Origin: GCA-002727735 sp038134525
GTDB lineage: Bacteria > Bacteroidota > Bacteroidia > Flavobacteriales_D > Parvicellaceae
Length of the DNA stretch: 64,000 nt
Assembly (NCBI GenBank): GCA_038134525.1
Contig: JAYPVI010000007.1
Span: 1 to 64,000 of the forward strand
Direction of reading: 5' to 3'
Shown: piece after piece, positions 27,573-36,091 of the stretch
How the letters are laid out: every line of letters begins with the position of its first letter
How positions within the stretch are numbered: the stretch's first letter is position 1
Program-made: the position numbers and the translations under genes
Notes under the pieces: generated by a model
Database searches by the model: none
What the model was told of the DNA's origin: nothing
The model's input: only the letters and a program-made list of their open reading frames with translations

Positions 27573-28373
27573 CTATAAACTATTCATTAAAAAAATGGAA
27601 AATCCAATGATAAAACAACCTGTTATAAACCCAATTAAAGGTTGTTTATTTTGCTTATAATCAATACTAATCGGCATTAAAACAAAAACGGATATAAAAA
27701 CCATTATTCCTCCCACCCCTGACATGATTGCAGCTTCTGTAAATAGATTTATTCCATCTTTAATCATTAAATAGCAAAAAAGTGCTCCTATTGGCTCAGT
27801 AATTCCGCTTAGTGCAGTATATATTATAGCTTTTTTCTTGCTTCCAGTGGCATGTAATATTGGTACTGAAATTGACATGCCTTCTGGAATATTATGTAGT
27901 GCTATTGCTAGAGCTAATGCCAAACCTGAAAAAAGGTTAGTGTAGCATTCCATAAATGTAATTATTCCCTCTGGAAAATTATGAATGGCTAATGATATAG
28001 CAATAAGAATTCCAGATCGATATATTTTTCTCTTAGTTGATAAACCACTATTAATTTTGTCAGAAATTTTATGATCTGGTAAAAACTTTTCAAGAAACAA
28101 TGCTAATGCACAACCAGAAAGAAAAAATAAACCAAAATTGATATACGCATTTGAAATAAAAAAAGTAGCATTTTGATTTTTAAATACATGAATAGAATCA
28201 GGAATAATTTCTACAAATGAAATGTATAGCATAACACCTGCAGCAAAAGCCATTGAAAAAGACAACCAACTTTTTTTTTGTGATTTATTAAAAAGTACAA
28301 TAAGGCTTCCAATAACCGTTGATAAACCAGCCAGTAGGGTAATTGAAAAGGCAACAAGGAAAGCTTTATCCAT
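27573..28373 (-). CDS. zupT: ZIP family metal (zinc) transporter, ZupT-like
   Basis: A 266-residue polytopic inner-membrane protein with about eight helices. Both ZIP signature metal-site segments are present: HNFPEGIITF (helix 4) and HNIPEGMSISVPIL (helix 5), with the flanking FAAGVMLYISFVEIIPDS and SGITEPIGALFCYL. This is the ZupT subgroup, importing Zn2+ and perhaps other divalent metals. Its start overlaps the end of the LuxR-type regulator by eight bases, so the two are translationally coupled. Metal-responsive control is possible but no such site is seen. Confidence 0.92.
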   Translation of the reverse strand: MDKAFLVAFSITLLAGLSTVIGSLIVLFNKSQKKSWLSFSMAFAAGVMLYISFVEIIPDSIHVFKNQNATFFISNAYINFGLFFLSGCALALFLEKFLPDHKISDKINSGLSTKRKIYRSGILIAISLAIHNFPEGIITFMECYTNLFSGLALALAIALHNIPEGMSISVPILHATGSKKKAIIYTALSGITEPIGALFCYLMIKDGINLFTEAAIMSGVGGIMVFISVFVLMPISIDYKQNKQPLIGFITGCFIIGFSIFLMNSL

Positions 28374-29055
28374 AATTTTCTATTGATTTTTTAAAACTAA
28401 ACTGGTTTGGGCTTACCATTTCTGTTTTAACAGCATACATTACAATACCAGCAGTATTATTAACACCTAATTTTTTCATGATATTCTTTCGATGAGTGTT
28501 AATAGTATGATTACTTAAATAAATAATAGCTGCAATTTGTGAATTGGTATATCCTTCGGCTATAAATTGAATAATTTGAAGTTCTCTTTCACTTAACTGA
28601 ACAGCATTCGGATCTAAAGATTTAAATTGAATTTTTTTTACGTCTATCTGTTCATTTCTCATTTGCCTTACAATGTCATCACAAAAAAACTTTTGCCCCT
28701 TTATTGTAGCAGCAAAGGCATCTTTTATTTCTTTTACTGAACATTCTTTTTTTAAATGACTTTCAATACCTGCCTGGACTGCTTGTACGATAGTATTGGC
28801 ATTGGTATAAGGAGTAATGGCTAGAATTTTTAATTGATCATTATCGTTTTTTAATTTCACAATATTTTCTAATGAAAATCCTGTTGAAGTATAATCAATT
28901 ATTAAAAGGGGGTCTGAAACAGTGGAGATGTAATGATCTAATGAAGAAACCGTGTTTGCCAAATAAACTTCGTTATCGGGGATCTGCTCAAAAATATTTT
29001 TCAAACCTTGTAGTATGAGTTCAGAACTGTCAGCTATGATGATATTTTGTTGCAA
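28366..29055 (-). CDS. LuxR/NarL-type response regulator
   Basis: A 229-residue protein. The receiver domain covers residues ~1-120, with likely phospho-acceptor Asp54 (LLIIDYTSTGF), a single acidic residue at the start (IADSS rather than DD), the conserved Thr (LAITP) and Lys (HLKKE). The C-terminal LuxR HTH (~155-215) is LSERELQIIQFIAEGYTNSQIA...SNHTINTHRKNIMKKLGV. The start codon appears to be TTG; no ATG is available nearby. No sensor kinase is adjacent. It overlaps and probably governs or is co-expressed with the ZIP transporter downstream. Confidence 0.88.
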   Translation of the reverse strand: MQQNIIIADSSELILQGLKNIFEQIPDNEVYLANTVSSLDHYISTVSDPLLIIDYTSTGFSLENIVKLKNDNDQLKILAITPYTNANTIVQAVQAGIESHLKKECSVKEIKDAFAATIKGQKFFCDDIVRQMRNEQIDVKKIQFKSLDPNAVQLSERELQIIQFIAEGYTNSQIAAIIYLSNHTINTHRKNIMKKLGVNNTAGIVMYAVKTEMVSPNQFSFKKSIENYG

Positions 29056-29084
29056 TATTATCTAGAATGATTATAAATAAGGAA

Positions 29085-29092
29085 CAAATATA
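29085..29092 (-). promoter_or_regulatory. Putative -7 box (TATATTTG) of the response regulator-zupT pair
   Basis: On the minus strand TATATTTG matches TAnnTTTG exactly and ends about 30 bases before the TTG start at 29055, a normal leader length. Confidence 0.45.
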
Positions 29093-29144
29093 TCATTATG
29101 TTTTTAAATAAATATTATTGTCTAATAAACTGAATTAAAGAGTT

Positions 29145-29606
29145 GTGTACAGCAAACAAGAAGTACGAAACAATAAAGAATTATTTTACACCAGTTTTGG
29201 CAAATATATGGGTAAAAATAAATCCATTTTTGGAAAAAGAATTAAGTGGGTCAATTACCCAACAAATATCAAACATATCTATGTCAGGCTTTTTGCTGAT
29301 AATAAATTAGCTAAAGTTTACATTGAATTACAACATAAAGATGAGGAAATTAGAGCTCTTTATTTTGAGCAGTTTGAACAAGTTAAATCCGCATTTGAAA
29401 ATTCAGTTGGAACGTGGGAATGGAAAAAAAATTCATGGAATGAGCTTAATAAACCTTCCTCACGAATTGAAAAAGAAATTCAAAATGTTAATATTTTTGA
29501 TAAAAGTACTTGGTCTATTATTTTTCATTTTTTTGAAGAAAACTTAGTTAAATTTGATGCTTTTTGGAATGATTTCAAAGACATTTTCAAGCAATTAGAT
29601 GATTAA
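29145..29606 (+). CDS. DUF4268 family protein
   Basis: A 153-residue protein with a GTG start (frame MYSKQEVRNNKELFYTSFGKYM). The whole length has the DUF4268 pattern: FWTSFGKYM-like start, GKRIKWVNYPTNIKHIYVRLFADNKLAKVYIELQHKDE and WSIIFHFFEENLVKFDAFWNDFKD. This domain is often attached to DUF91-like nuclease folds, but here it stands alone. Biochemical role unknown. The stop overlaps the start of the rlmD-like gene by eight bases, so they are probably co-translated. Confidence 0.8.
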   Translation: MYSKQEVRNNKELFYTSFGKYMGKNKSIFGKRIKWVNYPTNIKHIYVRLFADNKLAKVYIELQHKDEEIRALYFEQFEQVKSAFENSVGTWEWKKNSWNELNKPSSRIEKEIQNVNIFDKSTWSIIFHFFEENLVKFDAFWNDFKDIFKQLDD

Positions 29607-31029
29607 AAGAGGAGATGTTATTAAAGTAGTTGTAAAAGACTTTGCCTTTGGCGGTAAAGGAATTGCTACTTTTGAGATGGAAGAAAGTCCTATTATCGTT
29701 TTTATTAATGATGCTATTCCAGGACAACATTTAAAAGTAGTTATAAAAAAGAAAAAACCAACCTACCTTGAAGCTGATATTATAGAGATCATAACTCACT
29801 CTAAATTAGAAAACCAAGTGCCTTTTCAACGTGTTTCAGGTGCGCCATACATTAGTTTGTCTTTAAATGATCAAAAAAATATGAAAGAACAAGTTTCTTT
29901 CAATGTATTTAAACGAATTGGGAAAATAAAAAATATTGAGGAATTATATGATGAATGGATTTCTTCTCCAAGTTCTCATCATTATCGAAATAAGATGGAA
30001 TATTCTTTTTCAAGCATTAGATACGATTTGCATAAAGAAATAGTAGTCGATGATGCATTTGCTTTAGGCTTCAAAAGAAAAGGAACATGGTGGATGGTAG
30101 AAGATTTAGATAAAGATAGCGGAATGTTCGATAAGGAATTAGAAGATTCATTACATGAAATAAGAAGTTATCTAAAAAAAACAAAGCTTAAAGCTTGGCA
30201 TCCTCCAAAAAAAACTGGTTTTTTCAGGCATTTCGTTGTCAGAAAGAGTTATTTAACTAATCAGTTACTTTTTAATTTGGTGACTTCGTCAAATGGAGAA
30301 GATCAATTTAACAAAAATGAATTTGGACATTTTCTTCAACAACTTTTTAATTCTAGGTTTAAGGGACTAATTCACACTATTAATGATGATGTTGCCGACA
30401 GGGAAAAATTAGATAAAGGGAATAGCCAACTTATTAGAGGTGACTTGACCATAACAGAACAAATTAATGAATTAAACTTTGATATTAGTATGCAGAGTTT
30501 TTTTCAAACCAATCCGCATTGTGCTGAGAAATTATATGAAAAAGTGATGCAATACATTCGTTTGGAAAAAATACCAAGTGAAAGCTATATATTAGATTTA
30601 TTTTGTGGAACTGGCACAATCGGACAACTTATCGCTAGAGGCTTTTCTGATTCTAATGTTATAGGTGTAGACGTTGTTAAAAGCGCAATTGAAAATGCCG
30701 CAATTAACGCAAAAAAAAACAACATTAACAATATTGAATTCATATGTGATGATGTGGGAAAATTTTTATTTAATAATCCCCACTATGAAAATAAAATACA
30801 CACTATTGTTATTGACCCTCCACGTGCAGGAATTTCTCCAAAATCATTGCGTAAAGTAATAAGATTAAATGCCCATAAAATAGTTTATGTCAGTTGTAAT
30901 CCATCCACTCAAGCAAGAGACCTAGAAATCCTCACATCTATGGGGTATTCGCTGAAGAATTTCAGTTTAGTTGATCAATTTCCACATACCGCCCATGTTG
31001 AAAGTATCATGCTCTTCAATAAGAATTAA
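29599..31029 (+). CDS. RlmD/RumA-like RNA (uracil-5-)-methyltransferase lacking the Fe-S ligands
   Basis: A 476-residue SAM-dependent m5U methyltransferase of the TrmA/RlmD superfamily. Residues 1-62 form a TRAM RNA-binding domain. SAM-binding motif LDLFCGTGTIGQLIARG, the DPPRAGIS motif, and nucleophile Cys433 in VSCNPST are present, with the closing DQFPHTAHVESI. The stretch that normally carries the CxxxxxCGGC cluster ligands (residues ~77-95, FQRVSGAPYISLSLNDQ) contains no Cys, so it probably has no [4Fe-4S] cluster. It could modify 23S rRNA U1939, U747 or tRNA; the target cannot be told. Its stop shares TTAA with the convergent gene. Confidence 0.85.
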   Translation: MIKRGDVIKVVVKDFAFGGKGIATFEMEESPIIVFINDAIPGQHLKVVIKKKKPTYLEADIIEIITHSKLENQVPFQRVSGAPYISLSLNDQKNMKEQVSFNVFKRIGKIKNIEELYDEWISSPSSHHYRNKMEYSFSSIRYDLHKEIVVDDAFALGFKRKGTWWMVEDLDKDSGMFDKELEDSLHEIRSYLKKTKLKAWHPPKKTGFFRHFVVRKSYLTNQLLFNLVTSSNGEDQFNKNEFGHFLQQLFNSRFKGLIHTINDDVADREKLDKGNSQLIRGDLTITEQINELNFDISMQSFFQTNPHCAEKLYEKVMQYIRLEKIPSESYILDLFCGTGTIGQLIARGFSDSNVIGVDVVKSAIENAAINAKKNNINNIEFICDDVGKFLFNNPHYENKIHTIVIDPPRAGISPKSLRKVIRLNAHKIVYVSCNPSTQARDLEILTSMGYSLKNFSLVDQFPHTAHVESIMLFNKN

Positions 31030-32447
31030 GAGTAAAAACGGTCCATTATAGCACGAAATAAAGAATTACTTTCGTTTTCAGTAAGATGACTTTTTACATC
31101 ATAGACTAATCTCTTTTTTGTAGGTTTACTTTGATCTTTATTGGCTTGTTTTGCAAGTGTTTTCTTTAATTGATTAAATGGAAGTAAGTTTAACATTCCC
31201 TTCAATAAATTGTCTCCAATATGTTGAATACTACTTTTAAAATTTGTTGAAAATAATTCGGATAAAGAATCTTCAACATCTTTAATGAAGGTATGGATTA
31301 CATCATTGGTATGGATAGAAGAAACCACTAGGTGAATTCCTTCTGGATTTTGGAGCCTACCAACGTACCAACCCTTATCGTTTAATAGGTCAGCTAGTTC
31401 ATATGTACTTTTTTCAATTACTCGAAACGCAATAAGACTCATATCAGGAATCCCAATTAGCTCTAAATGAGAATGATCTTCGATATAATTTAGAATACTT
31501 TTAACTGAACTCATGGTTTGCTTAGTTAAGTTTAAATACCCGTCATCTCCTATATGATTCAGAGCCGCCCATGTTGAAGCAACTACCCCACCCGGTTTAG
31601 TCCCCATAAATGTGGTTGAAGCATAAATTCCTCCCTGCCAGTTTGAATAAACCGAATATTGAGAAAGTCTTAGTTTTGAATTTTTATATAATAAGACAGA
31701 TGAACCTTTAGGAGCATATGCATATTTGTGTAGATCTACTGATAATGAAGTTACTCCTGGAAGATTGAAATCAAATTCTGGAACAATTCTTCCCATTTTT
31801 TTTAAATATGAAAGGAAAAAACCACCAATACAAGCATCTACATGCAACAACAAATCGTGTTTTATAGCCAGTTCTGAAAGATTGCTTATTGGATCTATTA
31901 CACCATATGGAAAAGCTGGAGCAGACCCCACTAACATAATGGTATTTTCATTTATTTTATTCTCAACGCTATTCAAGTCCCATTTCTGAACATCTACATG
32001 TATAATTACTGGTTTGATGCTAAGAAAACGAAGTGCTTTTAAAAAAGCAGGATGAGCTGTTGATGGTAATATTACTTCTGGATTTTCAATCCTCCTTTTC
32101 TCTTTAGACCAATCTCTAGCGGATAGTAAGGCTAAAAATATACTTTCCGTTCCTCCACTTGTTAAATTTCCATGTAATCTTATTTCAGGTGAAATCAAAT
32201 TGGCTATTTGGCTCACGATTTCATTTTCCATGGTTAATAGGCTTTTGAAAAGTTGAGGATCAAAGGCGTTTTCATTAAAAAATCTTAAATAAGCCTTAGA
32301 AATGACCTGAGCATACTCGTCTCCAGGGTAATATACTGCACCAAATGTCTTTCCTGATTTCCATTTTATATCCTGATTTTTAAATGAATCAAAAAAATCA
32401 TTTAATTCATTTTCAGAATACCCTTTTTTAGGAATGGCTTTTTTCAT
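31026..32447 (-). CDS. PLP-dependent decarboxylase/lyase, sphingosine-1-phosphate lyase-like
   Basis: A 473-residue group II PLP enzyme. Motifs: GNLTSGGTESIFLALLSARD, STAHPAFLKALRFL, LLHVDACIGGFFL (PLP Asp) and SVDLHKYAYAPKGSSVLLY with Schiff-base Lys241. The HKYxxxPKGSSV sequence and the GG(I/Y)YAS(T/P)xxxGTKPGG segment follow sphingosine-1-phosphate lyase more closely than glutamate or aromatic decarboxylases. No N-terminal membrane helix is seen, so it should be soluble. Many Bacteroidota make sphingolipids, so a role in long-chain-base phosphate breakdown is plausible but unproven. It starts inside the stop codon of the YESRAD-repeat protein. Confidence 0.82.
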   Translation of the reverse strand: MKKAIPKKGYSENELNDFFDSFKNQDIKWKSGKTFGAVYYPGDEYAQVISKAYLRFFNENAFDPQLFKSLLTMENEIVSQIANLISPEIRLHGNLTSGGTESIFLALLSARDWSKEKRRIENPEVILPSTAHPAFLKALRFLSIKPVIIHVDVQKWDLNSVENKINENTIMLVGSAPAFPYGVIDPISNLSELAIKHDLLLHVDACIGGFFLSYLKKMGRIVPEFDFNLPGVTSLSVDLHKYAYAPKGSSVLLYKNSKLRLSQYSVYSNWQGGIYASTTFMGTKPGGVVASTWAALNHIGDDGYLNLTKQTMSSVKSILNYIEDHSHLELIGIPDMSLIAFRVIEKSTYELADLLNDKGWYVGRLQNPEGIHLVVSSIHTNDVIHTFIKDVEDSLSELFSTNFKSSIQHIGDNLLKGMLNLLPFNQLKKTLAKQANKDQSKPTKKRLVYDVKSHLTENESNSLFRAIMDRFYS

Positions 32448-32782
32448 TAGTACATTAAATGTTTTTTAGAGTGGTTTTTCCATCCAGCTCTACTTTCGTA
32501 ATCCACAAAAAATATTTTGAAATCACTCCTACTCTCATAATCCACAAAAAATATTTTTTTATCTGCTCTAGATTCATAGTCTACAAAAAACCATTTTCCG
32601 TCATTGTCACCTGATCTAGACTCATATTTTACCTTGTAAACTAACAGATCAGCTCTGGATTCATAATCCACCACAAAAACCTTTACATCAGCACGAGATT
32701 CATAATTAACAGTAAAAATTTTCTGAGAAAAAATCTCATTATAGAACATGAAAAAAAACGATAATAATAACAGTTTATACAT
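32447..32782 (-). CDS. Small secreted YESRAD-repeat protein (septoil-knot/DUF6150-like)
   Basis: A 111-residue protein with a signal peptide (MYKLLLLSFFFMFYNEIFSQ) followed by six tandem units of about 12-18 residues: (K/F)IF-(F/V)VDYESRAD or variants (NYESRAD, DYESRAD, KYESRSG, DYESRAD, DYESRSD, DYESRAG). Such beta-strand-plus-YxSxAD repeats recall the DUF6150 family, which I believe is the one described as a 7(1) septoil knot; I could not confirm this. Predicted periplasmic or secreted. Its stop overlaps the start of the S1P-lyase-like gene by one base, so the two are co-translated. Function unknown. Confidence 0.75.
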   Translation of the reverse strand: MYKLLLLSFFFMFYNEIFSQKIFTVNYESRADVKVFVVDYESRADLLVYKVKYESRSGDNDGKWFFVDYESRADKKIFFVDYESRSDFKIFFVDYESRAGWKNHSKKHLMY

Positions 32783-32822
32783 TTTATTTTTAATTCTATA
32801 AATTTAAAATAAAATACCCAAT

Positions 32823-33509
32823 ATGTGTTTTCATATTAGTACTAAGGCATCCACTCAATCAAGAAATTGTAACACACCTAATGAGTTAGTAGATTACTAT
32901 CATGTTTCTGGATTTGACCATCCAAAATTAGGTGTTTTGTACCAAGATAAAACCATAATTTCTCAATGGGGATTAATACCTTATTGGATAAAAGACGAAA
33001 TTCAAGCTATAAGTATAAGCAACCGTACATTAAATGCTAGACTAGAAACTGTACATTCAAAACCTTCATTTAAAGATGTTTGCTTAAATAGAGGAATTTT
33101 ATTTTTAGATGGATTTTTTGAGTTTAAACATGAAAACAAAAAAAAATCGCCCTATTTTATTTATAGCAGTTCACCCATTGGAATAGGAATTATTATTAGT
33201 GAATGGACTAACCCCCAAACTGGTGAGATAATTTCTTCGTTTTCAATTGTCACTAATAAAGCTTCAAATATTTTAAAACAAATTCATAATAACCCAAAAA
33301 TAAAAGAACCTAGGTCACCCTTACTTATAGATTTAAACAATAAAAATGTATGGTTGAATGAAAATAATTTAAATTATTTGCATAAAATTTCAGGTGAAAT
33401 CGAAGAAAATTTAAATTATCATATGGTAAATAATCTTAGTGGAAAACACTATACAGGTAACTCTATTAAAGTTTTAAAACCTTTAGATCAACAACAATAT
33501 TTATTTTAA
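32823..33509 (+). CDS. SRAP/YedK-HMCES family protein (abasic-site shield)
   Basis: A 228-residue SOS-response-associated peptidase-family protein. The catalytic Cys is residue 2 (MCFHIS), exposed by methionine removal. NARLET, GFFEF (usually GFYEW; the Glu is kept) and the His in the IHNN segment match the family. YedK/HMCES proteins form a covalent thiazolidine link to abasic sites in single-stranded DNA to protect them. Homology here is clear, although the HNRMP motif is altered (IHNNPKI). It has no obvious damage-operator upstream. Confidence 0.9.
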   Translation: MCFHISTKASTQSRNCNTPNELVDYYHVSGFDHPKLGVLYQDKTIISQWGLIPYWIKDEIQAISISNRTLNARLETVHSKPSFKDVCLNRGILFLDGFFEFKHENKKKSPYFIYSSSPIGIGIIISEWTNPQTGEIISSFSIVTNKASNILKQIHNNPKIKEPRSPLLIDLNNKNVWLNENNLNYLHKISGEIEENLNYHMVNNLSGKHYTGNSIKVLKPLDQQQYLF

Positions 33510-33525
33510 AATTTTAGAAATAAAT

Positions 33526-34338
33526 CTATTCCTTAACTCTTATGGCTAACTCTTGTAAAAAGTTTTCTAAACCTTTACCTGGATCAGTATTATCACTAAT
33601 TATAGTTTGTATGTTTCTACTTTCTAAAACCTTTCGCTGTACAGGATTATCTTCTGATAACAAAATATAAGATGGTGGTTGTTCATAAGTATCAAATGTA
33701 CCCTTCCACAAAAGTTGAAGTTTGTATAATAAAAATCTAATGTGTAAATCTCTTAAACTATAACCTATAAACAATAAAGATTTTCCTAGAGAATCTGATC
33801 TTAATTTCATATCCAAAGGAGTGTTTAACTCTAAACGTTCAAAATAGCTGGTTTCAGTTAAAATTATAGATGAATCATCATCAAAATCACCATGATACTT
33901 TATAATTTGTGTATTGCCACTAGTTGTTTTAGCAAAGTCATGGATACCCGTAATTTTATCATATGGTTTTCCATAATGATCATAAGCTTTTTCAATCCAT
34001 CTATCATAGTTCGTAGTATAAATTTTATCAAAATTTAGTTCTGAGATTAATCGGTGGATATTTGATTTTTCAATTTTTATTTTATTAGAATGGAAATTAG
34101 TATCCATCCAACTTCTTAATGATCCTATAGATCCTTTTTTAATTCTATAATATTCAGCAAGCTCAAGAAAACTTCCAAGTTTTTTAAATTCTTCTGCTGA
34201 ATACCCTAAGTCATTGGCCTTTTGATCCATTAACTCTGACCAGGACGGTAAACCTAAGTTCATTGATACACCTGCACCTGCAAATAAAATGACTCTTTTT
34301 TTCTTGATATCTTGTATTAATCTATTTTGAATAATCAT
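33526..34338 (-). CDS. SIR2-like domain protein (probable NAD-cleaving defence effector)
   Basis: A 270-residue protein made entirely of a SIR2_2-type domain: VILFAGAGVSMNLGLPSW (residues 15-32, NAD loop), DKIYTTNYDRWIEKA, IIKYHGDFDD (His/Asp), and LLFIGYSLRDLHIRFLL. Stand-alone SIR2-like proteins in bacteria are often NADases of abortive-infection systems; that is inferred from family, not seen. It lies directly outside the left end of the tRNA-Pro element, so it was a chromosomal neighbour of the tRNA gene before insertion or came with an earlier element. Upstream is the stranded tRNA terminator. Confidence 0.85.
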   Translation of the reverse strand: MIIQNRLIQDIKKKRVILFAGAGVSMNLGLPSWSELMDQKANDLGYSAEEFKKLGSFLELAEYYRIKKGSIGSLRSWMDTNFHSNKIKIEKSNIHRLISELNFDKIYTTNYDRWIEKAYDHYGKPYDKITGIHDFAKTTSGNTQIIKYHGDFDDDSSIILTETSYFERLELNTPLDMKLRSDSLGKSLLFIGYSLRDLHIRFLLYKLQLLWKGTFDTYEQPPSYILLSEDNPVQRKVLESRNIQTIISDNTDPGKGLENFLQELAIRVKE

Positions 34339-34342
34339 AATT

Positions 34343-34383
34343 TAATATAAAAATCCCCTTAATTCAATCGAATAAAGGGGATT
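34343..34383 (-). terminator. Original tRNA-Pro terminator, stranded beyond the integrative element
   Basis: AATCCCCTT (34352-34360) pairs perfectly with AAGGGGATT (34375-34383). On the minus strand the stem is followed by TTTTTATATT, a Rho-independent terminator just beyond a 41-bp tRNA-Pro 3' fragment. It now terminates nothing but the remnant, as expected if an element inserted between the tRNA body and its old terminator. Confidence 0.75.
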
Positions 34384-34389
34384 AGTTTA

Positions 34390-34430
34390 GTCGGGGTGGC
34401 AGGATTCGAACCTGCGACCTCCTGCTCCCA
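34390..34430 (-). repeat. attR-like direct repeat: stranded tRNA-Pro 3' fragment
   Basis: It is identical to 41592-41632 except for one base in each arm of the T stem (cagg/cctg instead of caag/cttg), a compensatory pair. Its tRNA body is absent (the following sequence is TAAAACC), so it is the displaced original 3' end of the tRNA. Confidence 0.85.
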
Positions 34431-34464
34431 TAAAACCTTGTTTTCTGTTTATAAATCAAAAGAT

Positions 34465-34495
34465 GTTCACTGATTTTGCCTCTTTCAGTGATAAC
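34465..34495 (+). promoter_or_regulatory. Putative integrase arm-type sites at the left end
   Basis: GTTCACTGATTT (34465-34476) and an inverted partial copy TTTCAGTGATAAC (34483-34495). The same 12-mer occurs at 41485 next to the integrase. The stretch 34431-34701 contains nothing else I recognise. Confidence 0.45.
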
Positions 34496-34701
34496 TCTTC
34501 TCCATTTCAAATATACTAAAAGTATGTAATTCTATTATCAAAAAGACAGACTATAGGGTGAAATCAAACATTAAAAGAAGTTTGAAATTTCGTTAAAACA
34601 AGGAAAGTCATTTTATTTAAAAAGTCTCAGTTAAATCAGTTTTTAGCTATAATTTAAGAGGTTAATCGTGTGCAAAGCCTCAGTATTTATTTATTAACTA
34701 A

Positions 34702-36090
34702 TCACTCATTCAGCCTTACAATATTTTGAACATATTCCTTTCTAAACCAGTGAGATAAATTTGTTACTTTAAAACTTCCCAGTGCTTTATTCTGCCCGCC
34801 TTTTGAATCCTTAATTTTTAGGTAATAAAAAGAGTCATCCTGCATAAAATATGATGATCTATAATCATTTCTATTTATAGACTCTTTTAGGGATTCCCAT
34901 TTAGTGCGTAAGAATTCTAAATCCGAATCTGGCATTTTCCAAAATTTAACACTATGCAAATAATAATCCGAATCATTTTCCATAAATACGATCCAAAGAA
35001 ACTTACATGACATTTCATTATATAAACTGGAATCCTCCCATTGATTAGTGAGTATAGCCTCAAAATCTTGGTTACGAAAAGAAACCTCTTCTTTAGGATG
35101 AAATTTTTTATTTACTCTTATCGTTTTTACGGTCAGGCCAGATTTAGCGAATTCTTCTATATAATCAGATAAATTTCTTTTCTTTTCGCCAATAAGCATA
35201 AGACTGGTTAAATTATGCCATCTAGCTTTATCCAAATTACCTTTAGCATTTGGCACTAAAAACATTTTGGACTCGTTAAAGTGTTTTGCAATTCTTAAGT
35301 CAGTCCATCCTTTGAAACCATCAAACTTTTTTAAAACCGCTAATTCTATTTGACCTTTGTCAATTTTAGTTAAAAGTTTAAATCTTTTTCCCCCAGGTTT
35401 CCTTTTAAAATATGGATTGTCGGTTTTGTCAACAAACTGATAATCGTCTAATATGGATTTAATATAATCGTGCTTATAACCAAAAGCTCTTGGCCTTGCC
35501 TCTAATCCATCTCCATACCCTTTTCGAACTTTAGACGAGGAACTTTTAGTTACCGCCATTAAGTAATTAGTATCAGCTCTAGATAGAGAATCAGCCTCTC
35601 CTTTTAAAAATTTACTTTGAATGTATTTCCAATCAGCTTTAATAATTTCTAAATCTTCATCAGAAGGACTTAATATATCAACAAGTACAAATTTGGAATT
35701 GTGAAAAGTAGATTTCTCATCATGTAAATACATGTTATAAAGAATTTTCGCATTCTTTCTAAGGTATTTACTATTACTAAAACTTTCAGTTAATATTGAT
35801 TTAAAATCTATATTACCTAAGCTAACAGCTTCTTTAGGAACTAACTTTCCTTTGGGGTTAATCCTAAGAGGATTGGCTTTAATTTCTATTCCAAGATTGA
35901 ATACATCAGGTTCATCTCTTGTATTATTTGATATTCCATAATGGAGAGACTCTAACTTTTTACCCAAATAGCCTTTGTCCTTTTCATTGTAATCTTCTTG
36001 CTCTCCATATAGCTCAAATAAAGTTTTTGTAAGTAAAGTCTTACCTACATCCAATAATTCCTTTTCGTCACTATATATCTTGTCCTTCAA
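34702..36090 (-). CDS. Sau3AI/MutH-type restriction endonuclease
   Basis: A 462-residue protein, close to Sau3AI in length. The MutH-like catalytic triad D62-x6-E69-x-K71 lies in RDEPDVFNLGIEIKANPL (the same spacing as E. coli MutH D70/E77/K79). The middle region (DLEIIKADWKYIQSKFLKGEADSLSR...RPRAFGYKHDYIKSIL) strongly recalls Sau3AI. The C-terminal half repeats the N-terminal fold without catalytic residues (compare EAVSLGNIDFKSILTESF with EEVSFRNQDFEAILTNQW), as in Sau3AI. Predicted target is GATC-like, by homology only. The start is TTG, one base after the DUF262 stop; no upstream ATG is possible. Confidence 0.87.
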   Translation of the reverse strand: MKDKIYSDEKELLDVGKTLLTKTLFELYGEQEDYNEKDKGYLGKKLESLHYGISNNTRDEPDVFNLGIEIKANPLRINPKGKLVPKEAVSLGNIDFKSILTESFSNSKYLRKNAKILYNMYLHDEKSTFHNSKFVLVDILSPSDEDLEIIKADWKYIQSKFLKGEADSLSRADTNYLMAVTKSSSSKVRKGYGDGLEARPRAFGYKHDYIKSILDDYQFVDKTDNPYFKRKPGGKRFKLLTKIDKGQIELAVLKKFDGFKGWTDLRIAKHFNESKMFLVPNAKGNLDKARWHNLTSLMLIGEKKRNLSDYIEEFAKSGLTVKTIRVNKKFHPKEEVSFRNQDFEAILTNQWEDSSLYNEMSCKFLWIVFMENDSDYYLHSVKFWKMPDSDLEFLRTKWESLKESINRNDYRSSYFMQDDSFYYLKIKDSKGGQNKALGSFKVTNLSHWFRKEYVQNIVRLNE

Positions 36091-36091
36091 G

